Positions 39,654 through 48,890 of a DNA stretch of 55,499 nt are shown here, piece after piece. The stretch spans positions 1 to 55,499 of the forward strand of contig JAPPGH010000059.1 of assembly GCA_026914155.1 (NCBI GenBank), in the 5' to 3' direction. A program made the position numbers and the translations under genes. Numbering within the stretch: position 1 is the first letter of the stretch; each line of letters starts with the position of its first letter. The DNA is from Candidatus Palauibacter rhopaloidicola (GTDB taxonomy: Bacteria; Gemmatimonadota; Gemmatimonadetes; Palauibacterales; Palauibacteraceae). The notes under the pieces are model-generated. The model was not told the DNA's origin, ran no database searches, and saw only the letters and a program-made list of their open reading frames with translations.

Positions 39654-41956
39654 CGCGCGCCTCGCTCGAACGCGTGGAGGCCCGGCCGGGCGATCCGGTG
39701 ATGAGCGCCGCGCTCGTGGCGGAGCACGGGCTGAGCCCGGAGGAGTGGGAGCAGATCCTCGATTTCATGGGGCGGGAACCCACCTTCACGGAACTCGGCG
39801 TGTTCAGCGCCATGTGGTCGGAGCACTGCGGCTACAAGAACTCGCGTCCCCTGCTGCGGACGCTGCCCACGGAGAGCGCCGCCGTCGTTCAGGGTCCGGG
39901 GGAGAACGCCGGCGTCATCGATGTCGGCGGCGGATGGGGCGTCGCGTTCAAGATCGAGTCCCACAACCATCCCTCGGCGGTCGAACCCTACCAGGGCGCG
40001 GCGACGGGGTCGGGCGGGATCCTGCGCGACGTGTTCACGATGGGGGCCCGGCCGATCGCCATCTTCGACAGCCTCCACTTCGGGTCGCTCGACTCGCCGC
40101 AGTCGCGCTACCTCTTCGATGGGGTCGTGCGCGGGGTCGGCGACTACGGCAACTGCGTCGGGGTCCCCACGGTGGGAGGCGAGGCGATCTTCGACCCGGC
40201 CTACGAACGCAACCCGCTCATCAACGTGATGTGCATCGGCGTCCTCCCGCTCGAGCGTCTCATCCGGGGCGAGGCGGAGGGGGTCGGCAATCCGGTGATG
40301 GCGGTCGGCGCCCGCACGGGACGGGACGGGATCCACGGGGCGACCTTCGCGTCCGAGGAACTCGACGAGGAGGCCGTCGACAGCCGGCCGCAGGTGCAGG
40401 TGGGCGACCCGTTCACGGAGAAGCTGCTGCTCGAGGCGAGTCTCGAACTCATCGAGCGGGACCTCCTCGTCGGGATCCAGGACATGGGAGCGGCGGGGTT
40501 GACCTCGAGCGGGACGGAGATGGCGGCGCGCTCGGGCTCCGGGATCGATATCGACGTGGCGTACCTCCCCGTCCGGGAGGAGGGGATGACGCCGTACGAG
40601 ATGCTCCTCTCGGAGTCGCAGGAACGGATGCTCCTCGTCGCCAAGCCCGAACACGAGGGGGCGGTGCGCGAGGTGCTGGAGCGCTGGGACCTGCAGGCGG
40701 CGACGATCGGACAGGTCACGGACGACGGGATGTTCCGCGTGCGCGAAGACGGCGTCGTGCGCGTCGAGATCCCGGTGAAGCCGCTGGTGGACGATTGTCC
40801 GACGTACGTCCGCGAGGGAGTGATGAGCCCGGCCGTGGCCGAAGCCCGGTCCGCGGACCTCGGCGCGTACGCCTCCTTCGAGTCGGACCGGGAGGTGGAC
40901 GCGGCGCTGCGGACGCTGCTCGACGCCCCCTCGATCGCTTCGCGGCGCTGGATCTACGAGCAGTACGACACCACGGTGCAGACGAACACGCTCGAGGGGC
41001 CGGGCTCCGACGCGGCCGTGCTGCGGCTGCCCGCCGAAGGGCGCGCGCTCGCGGCCTCGACGGACGGGAACGGGCGGCACACGTGGCTCGACCCGCGCAC
41101 GGGAGGCCGGGCGGCGGTCGCCGAGGCGGCGCGGAACGTGGCCTGCTCGGGGGCGCGCCCGCTCGCCGTGACGAACTGCCTGAACTTCGGCAGCCCGCTG
41201 CGGCCGGAGGTGTACTTCCAACTCGCGGGGGCCGTCGAGGGGATGGGAGAGGCGTGCCGCGCGCTGCGCACGCCGGTGACGGGCGGCAACGTGTCGCTCT
41301 ACAACGAGACGGGCGGCCAGCCGGTCTACCCCACGCCGGTCATCGGCATGCTCGGCGTGATCGAGGATCTGGAACGGCGCGTCCCCTCGGCCTTCCAGCG
41401 CGAAGGCGACGAGATCTGGGTCGCGGGCGCGACCCGCGACGAGATCGGCGGGTCCGAGTATCTCGCGGCCTGCCACGGCCTCGTCGCCGGCCTGCCCCCG
41501 GCCCTGGAGCTGGGGGAGGCGGCGGCGCTGGTCGACTTTCTCGTCGAGGGAGCGGCGGACGGGGCGTTCGCCTCGGCGCACGATGCCTCGGATGGAGGGC
41601 TTGCCGTCGCGCTTGCGGAGTGCGCGGTGGGGGCGGCGGGCGGGCTGCTCGGCTGCACGGCCGATCTCGACGCGGCGCCCGCCGGGGCGAACGTGTCGGC
41701 CGCGGGGCGCTGGTTCGGCGAGTCGCACTCGCGCGTCGTGCTGACGTGCCGGCCCGGCGAGGGTGAGCGCATCGCCGCGCACGGGCGGCGTCACGGCGTG
41801 CCCGTGGCGCGTGTGGGCGTCGTGAACGGCCCGGACAGCCCGTGCCGGCTGACCGGCGCCGGCCACGCGATCGCCCCACCGGCCGCCGAGCTGGCGCGGA
41901 TCTACGAGGAAGCGATCCCGCGCCGCATGAGCGAGGAGGCGGGAATCACGTCATGA
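39650..41956 (+). CDS. purL: Phosphoribosylformylglycinamidine synthase, PurL subunit
   Basis: 768 residues, the short form that works with PurS and PurQ. Markers: [51 protein letters not shown], and [15 protein letters not shown] with [13 protein letters not shown] in the second half. The ATP and FGAR sites are therefore present. ATGA overlaps on both sides indicate a translationally coupled run. Confidence 0.97.
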   Translation: MTRASLERVEARPGDPVMSAALVAEHGLSPEEWEQILDFMGREPTFTELGVFSAMWSEHCGYKNSRPLLRTLPTESAAVVQGPGENAGVIDVGGGWGVAFKIESHNHPSAVEPYQGAATGSGGILRDVFTMGARPIAIFDSLHFGSLDSPQSRYLFDGVVRGVGDYGNCVGVPTVGGEAIFDPAYERNPLINVMCIGVLPLERLIRGEAEGVGNPVMAVGARTGRDGIHGATFASEELDEEAVDSRPQVQVGDPFTEKLLLEASLELIERDLLVGIQDMGAAGLTSSGTEMAARSGSGIDIDVAYLPVREEGMTPYEMLLSESQERMLLVAKPEHEGAVREVLERWDLQAATIGQVTDDGMFRVREDGVVRVEIPVKPLVDDCPTYVREGVMSPAVAEARSADLGAYASFESDREVDAALRTLLDAPSIASRRWIYEQYDTTVQTNTLEGPGSDAAVLRLPAEGRALAASTDGNGRHTWLDPRTGGRAAVAEAARNVACSGARPLAVTNCLNFGSPLRPEVYFQLAGAVEGMGEACRALRTPVTGGNVSLYNETGGQPVYPTPVIGMLGVIEDLERRVPSAFQREGDEIWVAGATRDEIGGSEYLAACHGLVAGLPPALELGEAAALVDFLVEGAADGAFASAHDASDGGLAVALAECAVGAAGGLLGCTADLDAAPAGANVSAAGRWFGESHSRVVLTCRPGEGERIAAHGRRHGVPVARVGVVNGPDSPCRLTGAGHAIAPPAAELARIYEEAIPRRMSEEAGITS

Positions 41957-43398
41957 AGAAACTCCCGACCAACGGCGCCCCCGGCGCGGGGCGCGGGGCG
42001 TTCGGGCCGGACAAGCCCCGGGAGGAGTGCGGCATCGTCGCGGTCAGCGGCTCGGGCGCGGCCGCCGAACTCGCGTTTCTCGCCATGTACGCGCTCCAGC
42101 ACCGCGGGCAGGAGTCCGCCGGGATCGTCACGGTCGACGAGTCCGGCATGTCGAGGGTCCACAAGGGCATGGGCCTCGTGGCGGACATCTTCGACGACGA
42201 TGTGCTCGGCGCCCTCGAGGGGTCGCTCTCCGTCGGGCACGTCCGCTATTCGACGGCGGGAGGATCCAGTCTGCGCAACGCGCAGCCGCTCCTCGTGCAG
42301 TACGAGGACAAGCCGCTCGCGCTCGCGCACAACGGCAACCTCACGAACGCGAACCAGCTCAAGCGCTCGCTCGCCCGCGACGGCTCGATCTTCCAGACGG
42401 ATGCGGACTCGGAGGTCATCGTCCACCTCATCGCCCGCTCCCGGCACCGCGACCTGGATGGCAAGATCGACGACGCCCTCTCGCAGCTCGTCGGCGCCTT
42501 CTCCCTCCTCCTCTGCATCGGCGACACCGTGTACGCGACGCGCGATGCCCGCGGCTTCCGGCCCATGGTCATGGGCAGGCTGGGCGAAGCCGTCGTCTTC
42601 GCATCCGAAACGTGCGCCCTCGACATCATCGGGGCCGCCTACGTGCGCGACGTGGAGCCGGGAGAAGTGCTGAAGGTCCGCGACGGGCACGTGGAATCGC
42701 TCCGGCCGCTGCCCCCCGCCGAGCCCAGCGCCTGCCTGTTCGAACTCGTGTACTTCGCGCGTCCCGATTCTCGCGTGTGGGGGTGCAGCGTGGACGAGGC
42801 GCGGCGGGCGTTCGGCCGCCAGCTCGCCCTCGAGCATCCGGCGGAGGCCGATTGCGTGTTCGCCGTGCCGGACTCGTCGAACTCGGCTGCGCTCGGCTAC
42901 TCGGAGGTGAGCGGCCTCCCGTTCGAACTCGCGCTCATCCGCAACCACTACGTGGGCCGGACCTTCATCCATCCGACCCAGAGGGGGCGCGATTTCAAGG
43001 TGCGGGTGAAGTACAACCCCGTGCGCGAACTCGTCGACGGCAAGCGCATCGTCGTCGTGGACGATTCGCTCGTCCGGGGCACGACGAGCAGCGGCCTCGT
43101 CCGGCTCCTCCGCGACTCGGGGGCGCAGGAGGTGCATTTCCGGGTCGCTTCCCCGCCGGTGCGTTCCCCCTGCTACTACGGCATCGACATGCCCACGAAG
43201 GAGGAACTCATCGGCTCCAGCCACACCGTCGAGGAGATCCGGCAACACCTGCAGGTGGAATCGCTCGGCTATCTCAGCATGGACGGCATGCGCGACGCGG
43301 TCGCGGAGCACGGTCCCTTCTGCGACGCCTGCTGGACCGGCAACTATGCCGCGCCGCTCGTGGACCTGGACCGCTCGCAGGCGTTGCAGACGGTCTGA
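41953..43398 (+). CDS. purF: Amidophosphoribosyltransferase (Fe-S type, propeptide-bearing)
   Basis: 481 residues. The catalytic Cys is residue 26 (EECGIVAV), so a 25-residue propeptide must be removed, longer than the 11 of Bacillus PurF. The PRPP loop [15 protein letters not shown] is present. Cys in [25 protein letters not shown] and the final CDACW match the four 4Fe-4S ligands of the Bacillus-type enzyme. It commits PRPP to purine synthesis. Overlaps purL and, by one base (TGATG), the nucleotidase. Confidence 0.96.
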   Translation: MKKLPTNGAPGAGRGAFGPDKPREECGIVAVSGSGAAAELAFLAMYALQHRGQESAGIVTVDESGMSRVHKGMGLVADIFDDDVLGALEGSLSVGHVRYSTAGGSSLRNAQPLLVQYEDKPLALAHNGNLTNANQLKRSLARDGSIFQTDADSEVIVHLIARSRHRDLDGKIDDALSQLVGAFSLLLCIGDTVYATRDARGFRPMVMGRLGEAVVFASETCALDIIGAAYVRDVEPGEVLKVRDGHVESLRPLPPAEPSACLFELVYFARPDSRVWGCSVDEARRAFGRQLALEHPAEADCVFAVPDSSNSAALGYSEVSGLPFELALIRNHYVGRTFIHPTQRGRDFKVRVKYNPVRELVDGKRIVVVDDSLVRGTTSSGLVRLLRDSGAQEVHFRVASPPVRSPCYYGIDMPTKEELIGSSHTVEEIRQHLQVESLGYLSMDGMRDAVAEHGPFCDACWTGNYAAPLVDLDRSQALQTV

Positions 43399-44978
43399 TG
43401 CCGCGCCGTCCCGCCGCCCGTTTCAAGCCCGCCCTCGCGGCCCTCCTCTGCGCCGGCATCGCGGCCTTCCCGGCGTGCGCGCCCGCGGACCCGGCGGCCT
43501 GCGCGCTGATCTTCTCCACGAACGATTCGCACGGACGGCTGCTGCCGGCGGAGCAGAACTGGTCGGACGGACGTCCGGTCGGCGGATCCGCCGCGCTCGC
43601 CGCCTACGTGACGCGGGAGCGCTCGACGACGCCCGAATGTCCCCTCTTCGTCGTCTCCGGCGGCGACATCATGCAGGGCACGCCGATCTCGAACTTCACG
43701 GATGGGCGCTCGATGATCGAGGCGATGAACGGGATCGGCTACGACGCCGTCGCGATCGGGAACCACGAGTTCGACTGGGGGGTCGACATCCTCGTGGATC
43801 GCATCGCCGATGCGGACTTCGCCATGCTCGGCGCAAACATCTACCTCAAGGGCACCGACCGGCACCCCGATTGGGTCCTGCCCTGGACGATCGTCGAGCG
43901 GGACGGCGTCCGGGTCGGCTTCATCGGCGCGACGACGCGGTCCACGCCGGTCGTCGCCCGGCCCTCGCTCGTCGCGGACTTCGACTTCCGGTCGATCTCC
44001 GACGCGCTCGACCGCTACATCCCGGAGGTGCGGGCGGCGGGGGTGGATTTCGTGGTCGCGGTCATGCACGAAGGCGCCTTCTGCGAGGTCGGTCTGCCGG
44101 ACGCTGCGGCGGACGCGTGCCGGGGCCCGGCCCTGGAAGCGCTGGCCGCGACGACGGAACGTTTCGACTACGCGGTCACGGGGCATACGCACTCGCGCCT
44201 GGAGACGGAGATTCGGGGCGTTCCCGTCATCCAGTCGTACTCGAACACGATGGCGTACGGACTCGGACGCATCGACCGGAGCGCGGAGGGGGCCGTGAGC
44301 GCCGAGCGCCTCGGCGTGCGACAGACGTGGGCGGACGAGGTCGCGCCGGACCCGGATGTCGAGCGGCTCGTCGCCTCCTACAGCGCCGAGATCGCGGCCA
44401 TCGTCGACCGCGTCATCGTGGACCTCCCGGAGGCGCTTTCCGCCCCGCGCGACGGCGACTTCCCGCTCGGCCGCATCGTGGCCGACGCGCAGCGGCACGC
44501 GAGCGGGGCCGAGGTCGCCCTCATGAACAACGGCGGCATCCGCCGGTCGCTGCCGGCGGGGCCGATCACCTTCGCCGACCTGTTCGAACTGCAGCCCTTC
44601 AACAACATGCTCGTCCGCCACACGATGACCGGCGCGCAACTGCTGCGGACGCTCGAGCACTCCGCCCGGAACGGAGACGTCGACCTGCACGCGAGCGGCA
44701 TCGTCGTCCGCTACGATCCGGACGCCCCCCTGGGCGAGCGGATTCTCGACGTGACGTTCGACGACGGATCGCCGCTCCGGCCCGAGGGCCGCTACGTCGT
44801 CACGGCCAACGATTTCATCTCGGGCGGGGGCGGCGGCTACACCACATTCGCCGAAGCCGAGGTCATCGACCCCCTGGAAGTCGCCGATCTGGAGGCGCTC
44901 GTCGCCTACCTGGAGGCACAGCCGCAGCCCCTCCCCATCCCGCGCGCCCCCCGCTGGATCGAATCTCCCACGCCCTAG
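43398..44978 (+). CDS. Exported 5'-nucleotidase / UshA-type metallophosphatase
   Basis: 526 residues with a signal peptide and likely lipobox (GIAAFPACAP). The N-terminal calcineurin-like domain has FSTNDSHGRLLP, SGGDIMQGTPISN, AIGNHEFDWG, MHEG and TGHTHSRLE, a full dinuclear metal set. The C-terminal 5'-nucleotidase domain has LMNNGGIRRSLPAGPITFADLFELQPFNN and VVTANDFISGGGGGY. It would dephosphorylate extracellular nucleotides. Its coupling to purF suggests shared control of purine supply (inference). Confidence 0.93.
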   Translation: MPRRPAARFKPALAALLCAGIAAFPACAPADPAACALIFSTNDSHGRLLPAEQNWSDGRPVGGSAALAAYVTRERSTTPECPLFVVSGGDIMQGTPISNFTDGRSMIEAMNGIGYDAVAIGNHEFDWGVDILVDRIADADFAMLGANIYLKGTDRHPDWVLPWTIVERDGVRVGFIGATTRSTPVVARPSLVADFDFRSISDALDRYIPEVRAAGVDFVVAVMHEGAFCEVGLPDAAADACRGPALEALAATTERFDYAVTGHTHSRLETEIRGVPVIQSYSNTMAYGLGRIDRSAEGAVSAERLGVRQTWADEVAPDPDVERLVASYSAEIAAIVDRVIVDLPEALSAPRDGDFPLGRIVADAQRHASGAEVALMNNGGIRRSLPAGPITFADLFELQPFNNMLVRHTMTGAQLLRTLEHSARNGDVDLHASGIVVRYDPDAPLGERILDVTFDDGSPLRPEGRYVVTANDFISGGGGGYTTFAEAEVIDPLEVADLEALVAYLEAQPQPLPIPRAPRWIESPTP

Positions 44979-45126
44979 CCCGGTAGCGATCCGCCGATCC
45001 CGCCCGCCGCGGCGGCGCCGGACGAAACCAACCTTCGGCTCCCCCGTAGGCTCTCAGGTGAAGCGGTCCGTGGCGGCGGGCGGGCGCGCACGCGCGGATT
45101 CAACCTGACGGGGAGCGGCGGTTCGT

Positions 45127-46221
45127 ATGAAGCGAGGCACGAAGATACTGGTCTCCACGGTCCTCATCGGCGGGCTGGGAGCGACGGCGTTCGCGGTGTC
45201 GAGCGCGGGGGACAGCGACGACGGCGACACCGGCACCGTCGCCGTGGAGCGCGGCGAGATCGTGGACCGCGCGCTCGCCGTGGGACGCATCGAGCCGCTG
45301 GTCGAGGTGAGCGTGAAGTCGCAGCTCGCGGGTGTCGTGCGGCAGATGTTCAAGGAGCCCGGCGAGTACGTCCAGCGCGGCCAGCCCCTGCTCGAGGTCC
45401 AGCCCAACCCCACCCCGATCGAACTCGTCGAGGCGCGGCGCAACGTGGAGTTGCGGGACATCGAACTCCAGCAGCTCGAGCGGCAGCGCGACCGGCTCGA
45501 CGCGCTGCGCGGCCGCGGATTCGTGTCCGAGGAGGAATACGAGACCGTGGCCCGCCAGCACGACGAAGCTTCGCTCCAGGTCCAGATCGCGACCGAACGG
45601 CTCGCCCTCCTCTCCGACGGCCGCGTGACGATCGGCGACGAAGCCGTCGAGACGGTCATCACGTCGCCGATCCAGGGTTTCATCCTCGAGAAGATGGTGG
45701 AGATCGGCGACCCCGTCGTCCCGCTGACGACGTTCCAGGAGGGGACCGCCCTCATGACGATGGCGGAGATGGACGAACTGCTCTTCCGGGGCACGGTGGA
45801 TGAGATCGACGTGGGGCGGCTGACCGAGGGCATGCCGGTGGAGATCACGATCGGCGCGCTCCCGGACGCCCGCATCGAGGGGCGGCTGACGAAGATCTCG
45901 CTCAAGGGCCGCGACGAGGAGAACGCCACCCTCTTCCCGGTCGAGATCGCGGTGCTCCCGCTGGACGGCGCGGCGCTGCGGGCGGGCTATTCCGCCAACG
46001 CGCACGTGATCATCGAGCGCCGCTCGGACATCCTCGTCATCCCGGAGCGCCTGGTCCGGTTCGAGGACGAGCGCACGCTCGTCACGGTCCGGCTGGGACC
46101 CGAGGAGACGGAGGAACGCGAGATCCGCACCGGACTGAGCGACGGCATCAGCGTCGAGGTGCTGGACGGCCTGGCGGAGGGCGAGCGCGTGCTGGAGCCC
46201 CCGCGACGCGAGATCACGTAG
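45127..46221 (+). CDS. MacA/HlyD-type periplasmic adaptor
   Basis: 364 residues with an N-terminal membrane anchor (about 8-25). A barrel-sandwich half follows (GRIEPLVEVSVKSQLAGVVRQMFKEPGEYVQRGQPLLEV), then a coiled-coil hairpin (about 100-165, ELQQLERQRDRLDALRGRGFVSEEEYETVARQHDEA), the returning half (TSPIQGFILEKMVEIGDPV) and a beta-barrel. It links an inner-membrane ABC permease to an outer-membrane factor. It precedes two permease genes, but no ATPase or TolC-like gene is in the window. Confidence 0.9.
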   Translation: MKRGTKILVSTVLIGGLGATAFAVSSAGDSDDGDTGTVAVERGEIVDRALAVGRIEPLVEVSVKSQLAGVVRQMFKEPGEYVQRGQPLLEVQPNPTPIELVEARRNVELRDIELQQLERQRDRLDALRGRGFVSEEEYETVARQHDEASLQVQIATERLALLSDGRVTIGDEAVETVITSPIQGFILEKMVEIGDPVVPLTTFQEGTALMTMAEMDELLFRGTVDEIDVGRLTEGMPVEITIGALPDARIEGRLTKISLKGRDEENATLFPVEIAVLPLDGAALRAGYSANAHVIIERRSDILVIPERLVRFEDERTLVTVRLGPEETEEREIRTGLSDGISVEVLDGLAEGERVLEPPRREIT

Positions 46222-46267
46222 TGCACGGCGCCGGCCGCCGACTGACCGCGCGCGAGGCGGGCGCCCG

Positions 46268-47500
46268 GTGAGACTGTTCGACGCCGCACGGCAGTTGTGG
46301 GCCGACCTCTCGGCCCAGCGCGTCAGGACCGCGCTCACGGTGCTGGGCATCACCTGGGGCACCGTGGCGGTCGTCGTACTGCTCGCCTTCTCCGTCGGCC
46401 TCGAGCGGCAGACGATCAAGCGGTTTCACGGGCTCGGCGACCGCATCGTCATCCTCTTCGGCGGACGCACGACGATGCCGCACGCGGGGTTCAGGGAGGG
46501 ACGGTCGATCCGGCTGCGAGAGGCGGACGCAGAGGTTCTCGCCCGGCGGATCCCCGATATCGCGATGATCAGCCCGGAGTACTCGACGCGGGCGGCGCCC
46601 GTCCGCTACGGCCGCAACGGCGTGAACCCGAACATCACCGGCATCTATCCCATCTACGGCGAGATGCGGAACGTCATTCCCCTTCCCGGCGGCCGCTTCA
46701 TCAACGAGCGCGACCAGCGGGAGCGGCGACGCGTCGTGTTTCTCGGGGACGAGGTCGCCCGCGTCCTGTTCGGGGACGCTGACCCCGTCGGCGACCAGGT
46801 CCGGATCGGCGACTCGCCGTTCACCGTCATCGGCGTGCTCCAGCCCAAGGTTCAGAACTCGTCCTACAACTCGCGGGACGAGGACCGCGTGTTCATCCCC
46901 GCCGGCACGCACGCCGCCCTGTTCGGCTCGCGTTTCGTCTCCAACTTCGTGTACCGGACCGCGGACGCATCGCGGACGGAGGCCGTGGAGGCGCGGGTCT
47001 ACGAGGTCCTCGGCGCCAAGTACCGCTTCAACCCCGCCGACGACGATGCGCTGGCCGTATGGGACACGGCCGAGTGGGAGCGGATGTTCGGGTTCCTCTT
47101 CCTCGGCTTCAAGATCTTCTTCGCCATCGTCGGCAGCTTCACGCTCAGCGTGGGCGGGATCGGGGTCGCGAACATCATGTACATCGTGGTACGCGAGCGG
47201 ACGAACGAGATCGGGATCAAGCGCTCGCTCGGCGCCACCCGGCGATCCATCCTGTGGCAGTTCCTCACCGAGAGCATGCTCATCGTCGTCGCGGGCGCGG
47301 CGCTCGGCGTCGTCGTCTCGCTCGGAGTCGTGAAGCTCATGTCGCTGGTCCCGATGCAGGAGTTCGTCGGCACGCCCACGATCTCGCTGCAGGTGGCCGG
47401 GGTGACCCTGGCGCTCCTCGCCTTCATCGCGATGCTGGCCGGGTTCTTCCCGGCCCGCCGCGCGGCGGCGCTCGACCCCGTCGAGTGCCTGCGCGACTGA
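46268..47500 (+). CDS. MacB/FtsX-type ABC transporter permease, first
   Basis: 410 residues from GTG. The N-terminal transmembrane helix (ALTVLGITWGTVAVVVLLAFSVG) is followed by a MacB-like periplasmic core (about 45-250, with GRFINERDQRERRRVVFLGDEVARVLFG). Three C-terminal helices form the FtsX domain (about 280-405), starting with IVGSFTLSVGGIGVANIMYI and ending PARRAAALDPVECLRD. It lacks the ATP-binding half of true MacB. Two bases separate its stop from the next permease. Confidence 0.92.
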   Translation: MRLFDAARQLWADLSAQRVRTALTVLGITWGTVAVVVLLAFSVGLERQTIKRFHGLGDRIVILFGGRTTMPHAGFREGRSIRLREADAEVLARRIPDIAMISPEYSTRAAPVRYGRNGVNPNITGIYPIYGEMRNVIPLPGGRFINERDQRERRRVVFLGDEVARVLFGDADPVGDQVRIGDSPFTVIGVLQPKVQNSSYNSRDEDRVFIPAGTHAALFGSRFVSNFVYRTADASRTEAVEARVYEVLGAKYRFNPADDDALAVWDTAEWERMFGFLFLGFKIFFAIVGSFTLSVGGIGVANIMYIVVRERTNEIGIKRSLGATRRSILWQFLTESMLIVVAGAALGVVVSLGVVKLMSLVPMQEFVGTPTISLQVAGVTLALLAFIAMLAGFFPARRAAALDPVECLRD

Positions 47501-47503
47501 CCC

Positions 47504-48748
47504 ATGTGGAAGATCCTCCTCGAAGAGTTCCTCGGCGACCTGCGGGCCCAGAAGACGCGTGCCTTCCTCACGATCTTCGCCGTGGTGTGGGGGACGATCT
47601 CGATCGTGCTCCTGCTCGCCTTCGGACAGGGACTCCGGAACCAGTTCTCCGTGGGGCTGCTCAACGCCGGCGAACGCATCTTCATGGTCTACGGCGGCCA
47701 GACGAGCATGGAGCACGAGGGGCTGTCGAAGGGACGGCGGATTCGGCTGCGGGAGGAAGATCTCGACCTGCTGCTGCGCGCGGTGCCGGAGTTCGAGATG
47801 GGAAGCCCCTCCTACGGCCGCGGGCGGACGCACCTGAAGGTGGAGGAAAACCAGACGACGACCTACATGGAGGGCGTGAACCCGGTCTTCTCCGAGTTGC
47901 GGCGCATGTTCCCCGCGCCGGGCGGCCGGTTCATCAACCAGCGCGACATCGACGAGAAGCGGCGCGTGCTCTTCCTCGGAGACGGGATCGCCGGACGCCT
48001 GTTCGGCGACGCCCCGCCGGTGGGCCGCACGGTGACGCTGGACGGGCTTCCGTTCCGCGTCATCGGCGTGATGGAGTCGAAGTTCCAGGACTCGAGCAAC
48101 AACGGGCCGGACGAGGACCGGGCCGTGATCCCGGCCTCCACGTTCCGGAGCATCTACGGCCAGGAGTTCGTGAACCACCTGCTCCTGCGCCCTCGCGATG
48201 TGAAGGACGCGGCGGTCGCCAAGGAGGAGTTGTACCGGGTGCTGGGCGGCCGGTACCGGTTCGACACGGCCGACGAGCGGGCGCTCGCGATCTGGGACTT
48301 CATCGAGGACGAGAAGATCGTGGGCCAGATCGGGCTCGGGATTCAGATCTTCCTCGGACTGGTGGGCGCCTTCACGCTGATCGTGGCCGGCGTCGGGGTC
48401 GCGAACATCATGTACGTCGTGGTGCGGGAACGGACGCGGGAGATCGGCGTCAAGCTCGCCGTCGGGGCGAGGAAACGGCACATCGTGAGCCAGTTCCTCT
48501 TCGAGGCGATCCTCATCGCCGTCGGCGGGGGGCTCGCGGGGCTCGCCATCGCGGCGCTGCTCGTGACGGGCATCGATGCCCTGCCGATCGACGACCCGGC
48601 CCTGCAGTACATCGTGAACCCGAAGCTCTCGGTCCCCATCGCCGCGGTGTGCGCGGGGATCCTCATGGCGATCGGTCTGGTGGCCGGCATCCTCCCGGCC
48701 CGCAAGGCCGCCCGGCTCGATCCGGTGGAGTCGCTGAGGTACGAATAG
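47504..48748 (+). CDS. MacB/FtsX-type ABC transporter permease, second
   Basis: 414 residues, a paralogue of the preceding gene with the same layout: first helix KTRAFLTIFAVVWGTISIVLLLAFGQGL, periplasmic core with GGRFINQRDIDEKRRVLFLGDGIAGRLFG, and FtsX end IVAGVGVANIMYVVVRERTREIG to PARKAARLDPVESLRYE. The two probably make a heterodimeric channel with a separately encoded ATPase. Last gene of the adaptor-permease run. Confidence 0.92.
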   Translation: MWKILLEEFLGDLRAQKTRAFLTIFAVVWGTISIVLLLAFGQGLRNQFSVGLLNAGERIFMVYGGQTSMEHEGLSKGRRIRLREEDLDLLLRAVPEFEMGSPSYGRGRTHLKVEENQTTTYMEGVNPVFSELRRMFPAPGGRFINQRDIDEKRRVLFLGDGIAGRLFGDAPPVGRTVTLDGLPFRVIGVMESKFQDSSNNGPDEDRAVIPASTFRSIYGQEFVNHLLLRPRDVKDAAVAKEELYRVLGGRYRFDTADERALAIWDFIEDEKIVGQIGLGIQIFLGLVGAFTLIVAGVGVANIMYVVVRERTREIGVKLAVGARKRHIVSQFLFEAILIAVGGGLAGLAIAALLVTGIDALPIDDPALQYIVNPKLSVPIAAVCAGILMAIGLVAGILPARKAARLDPVESLRYE

Positions 48749-48775
48749 ACGTGCCCGTCTGGCGCTTCATGCCTG

Positions 48776-48804
48776 TTACGCAAACCGCCGGTCGCCATTA
48801 CATT
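48776..48804 (+). promoter_or_regulatory. Candidate promoter for the TonB-dependent receptor
   Basis: TTACGC (48776-48781) and TACATT (48799-48804), 17 nt apart, in the AT-richer gap after the permease gene and 87 nt before the receptor ATG. Found by eye; the -35 is only a moderate match. Confidence 0.4.
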
Positions 48805-48890
48805 CAAAAGCGATGTTGCCCGTTGCCGTTTGTATCCCAATCCCGGCGCATGGCGCCTCGGATTTGCCCTCTTTCACGCAGGAGAACGCC

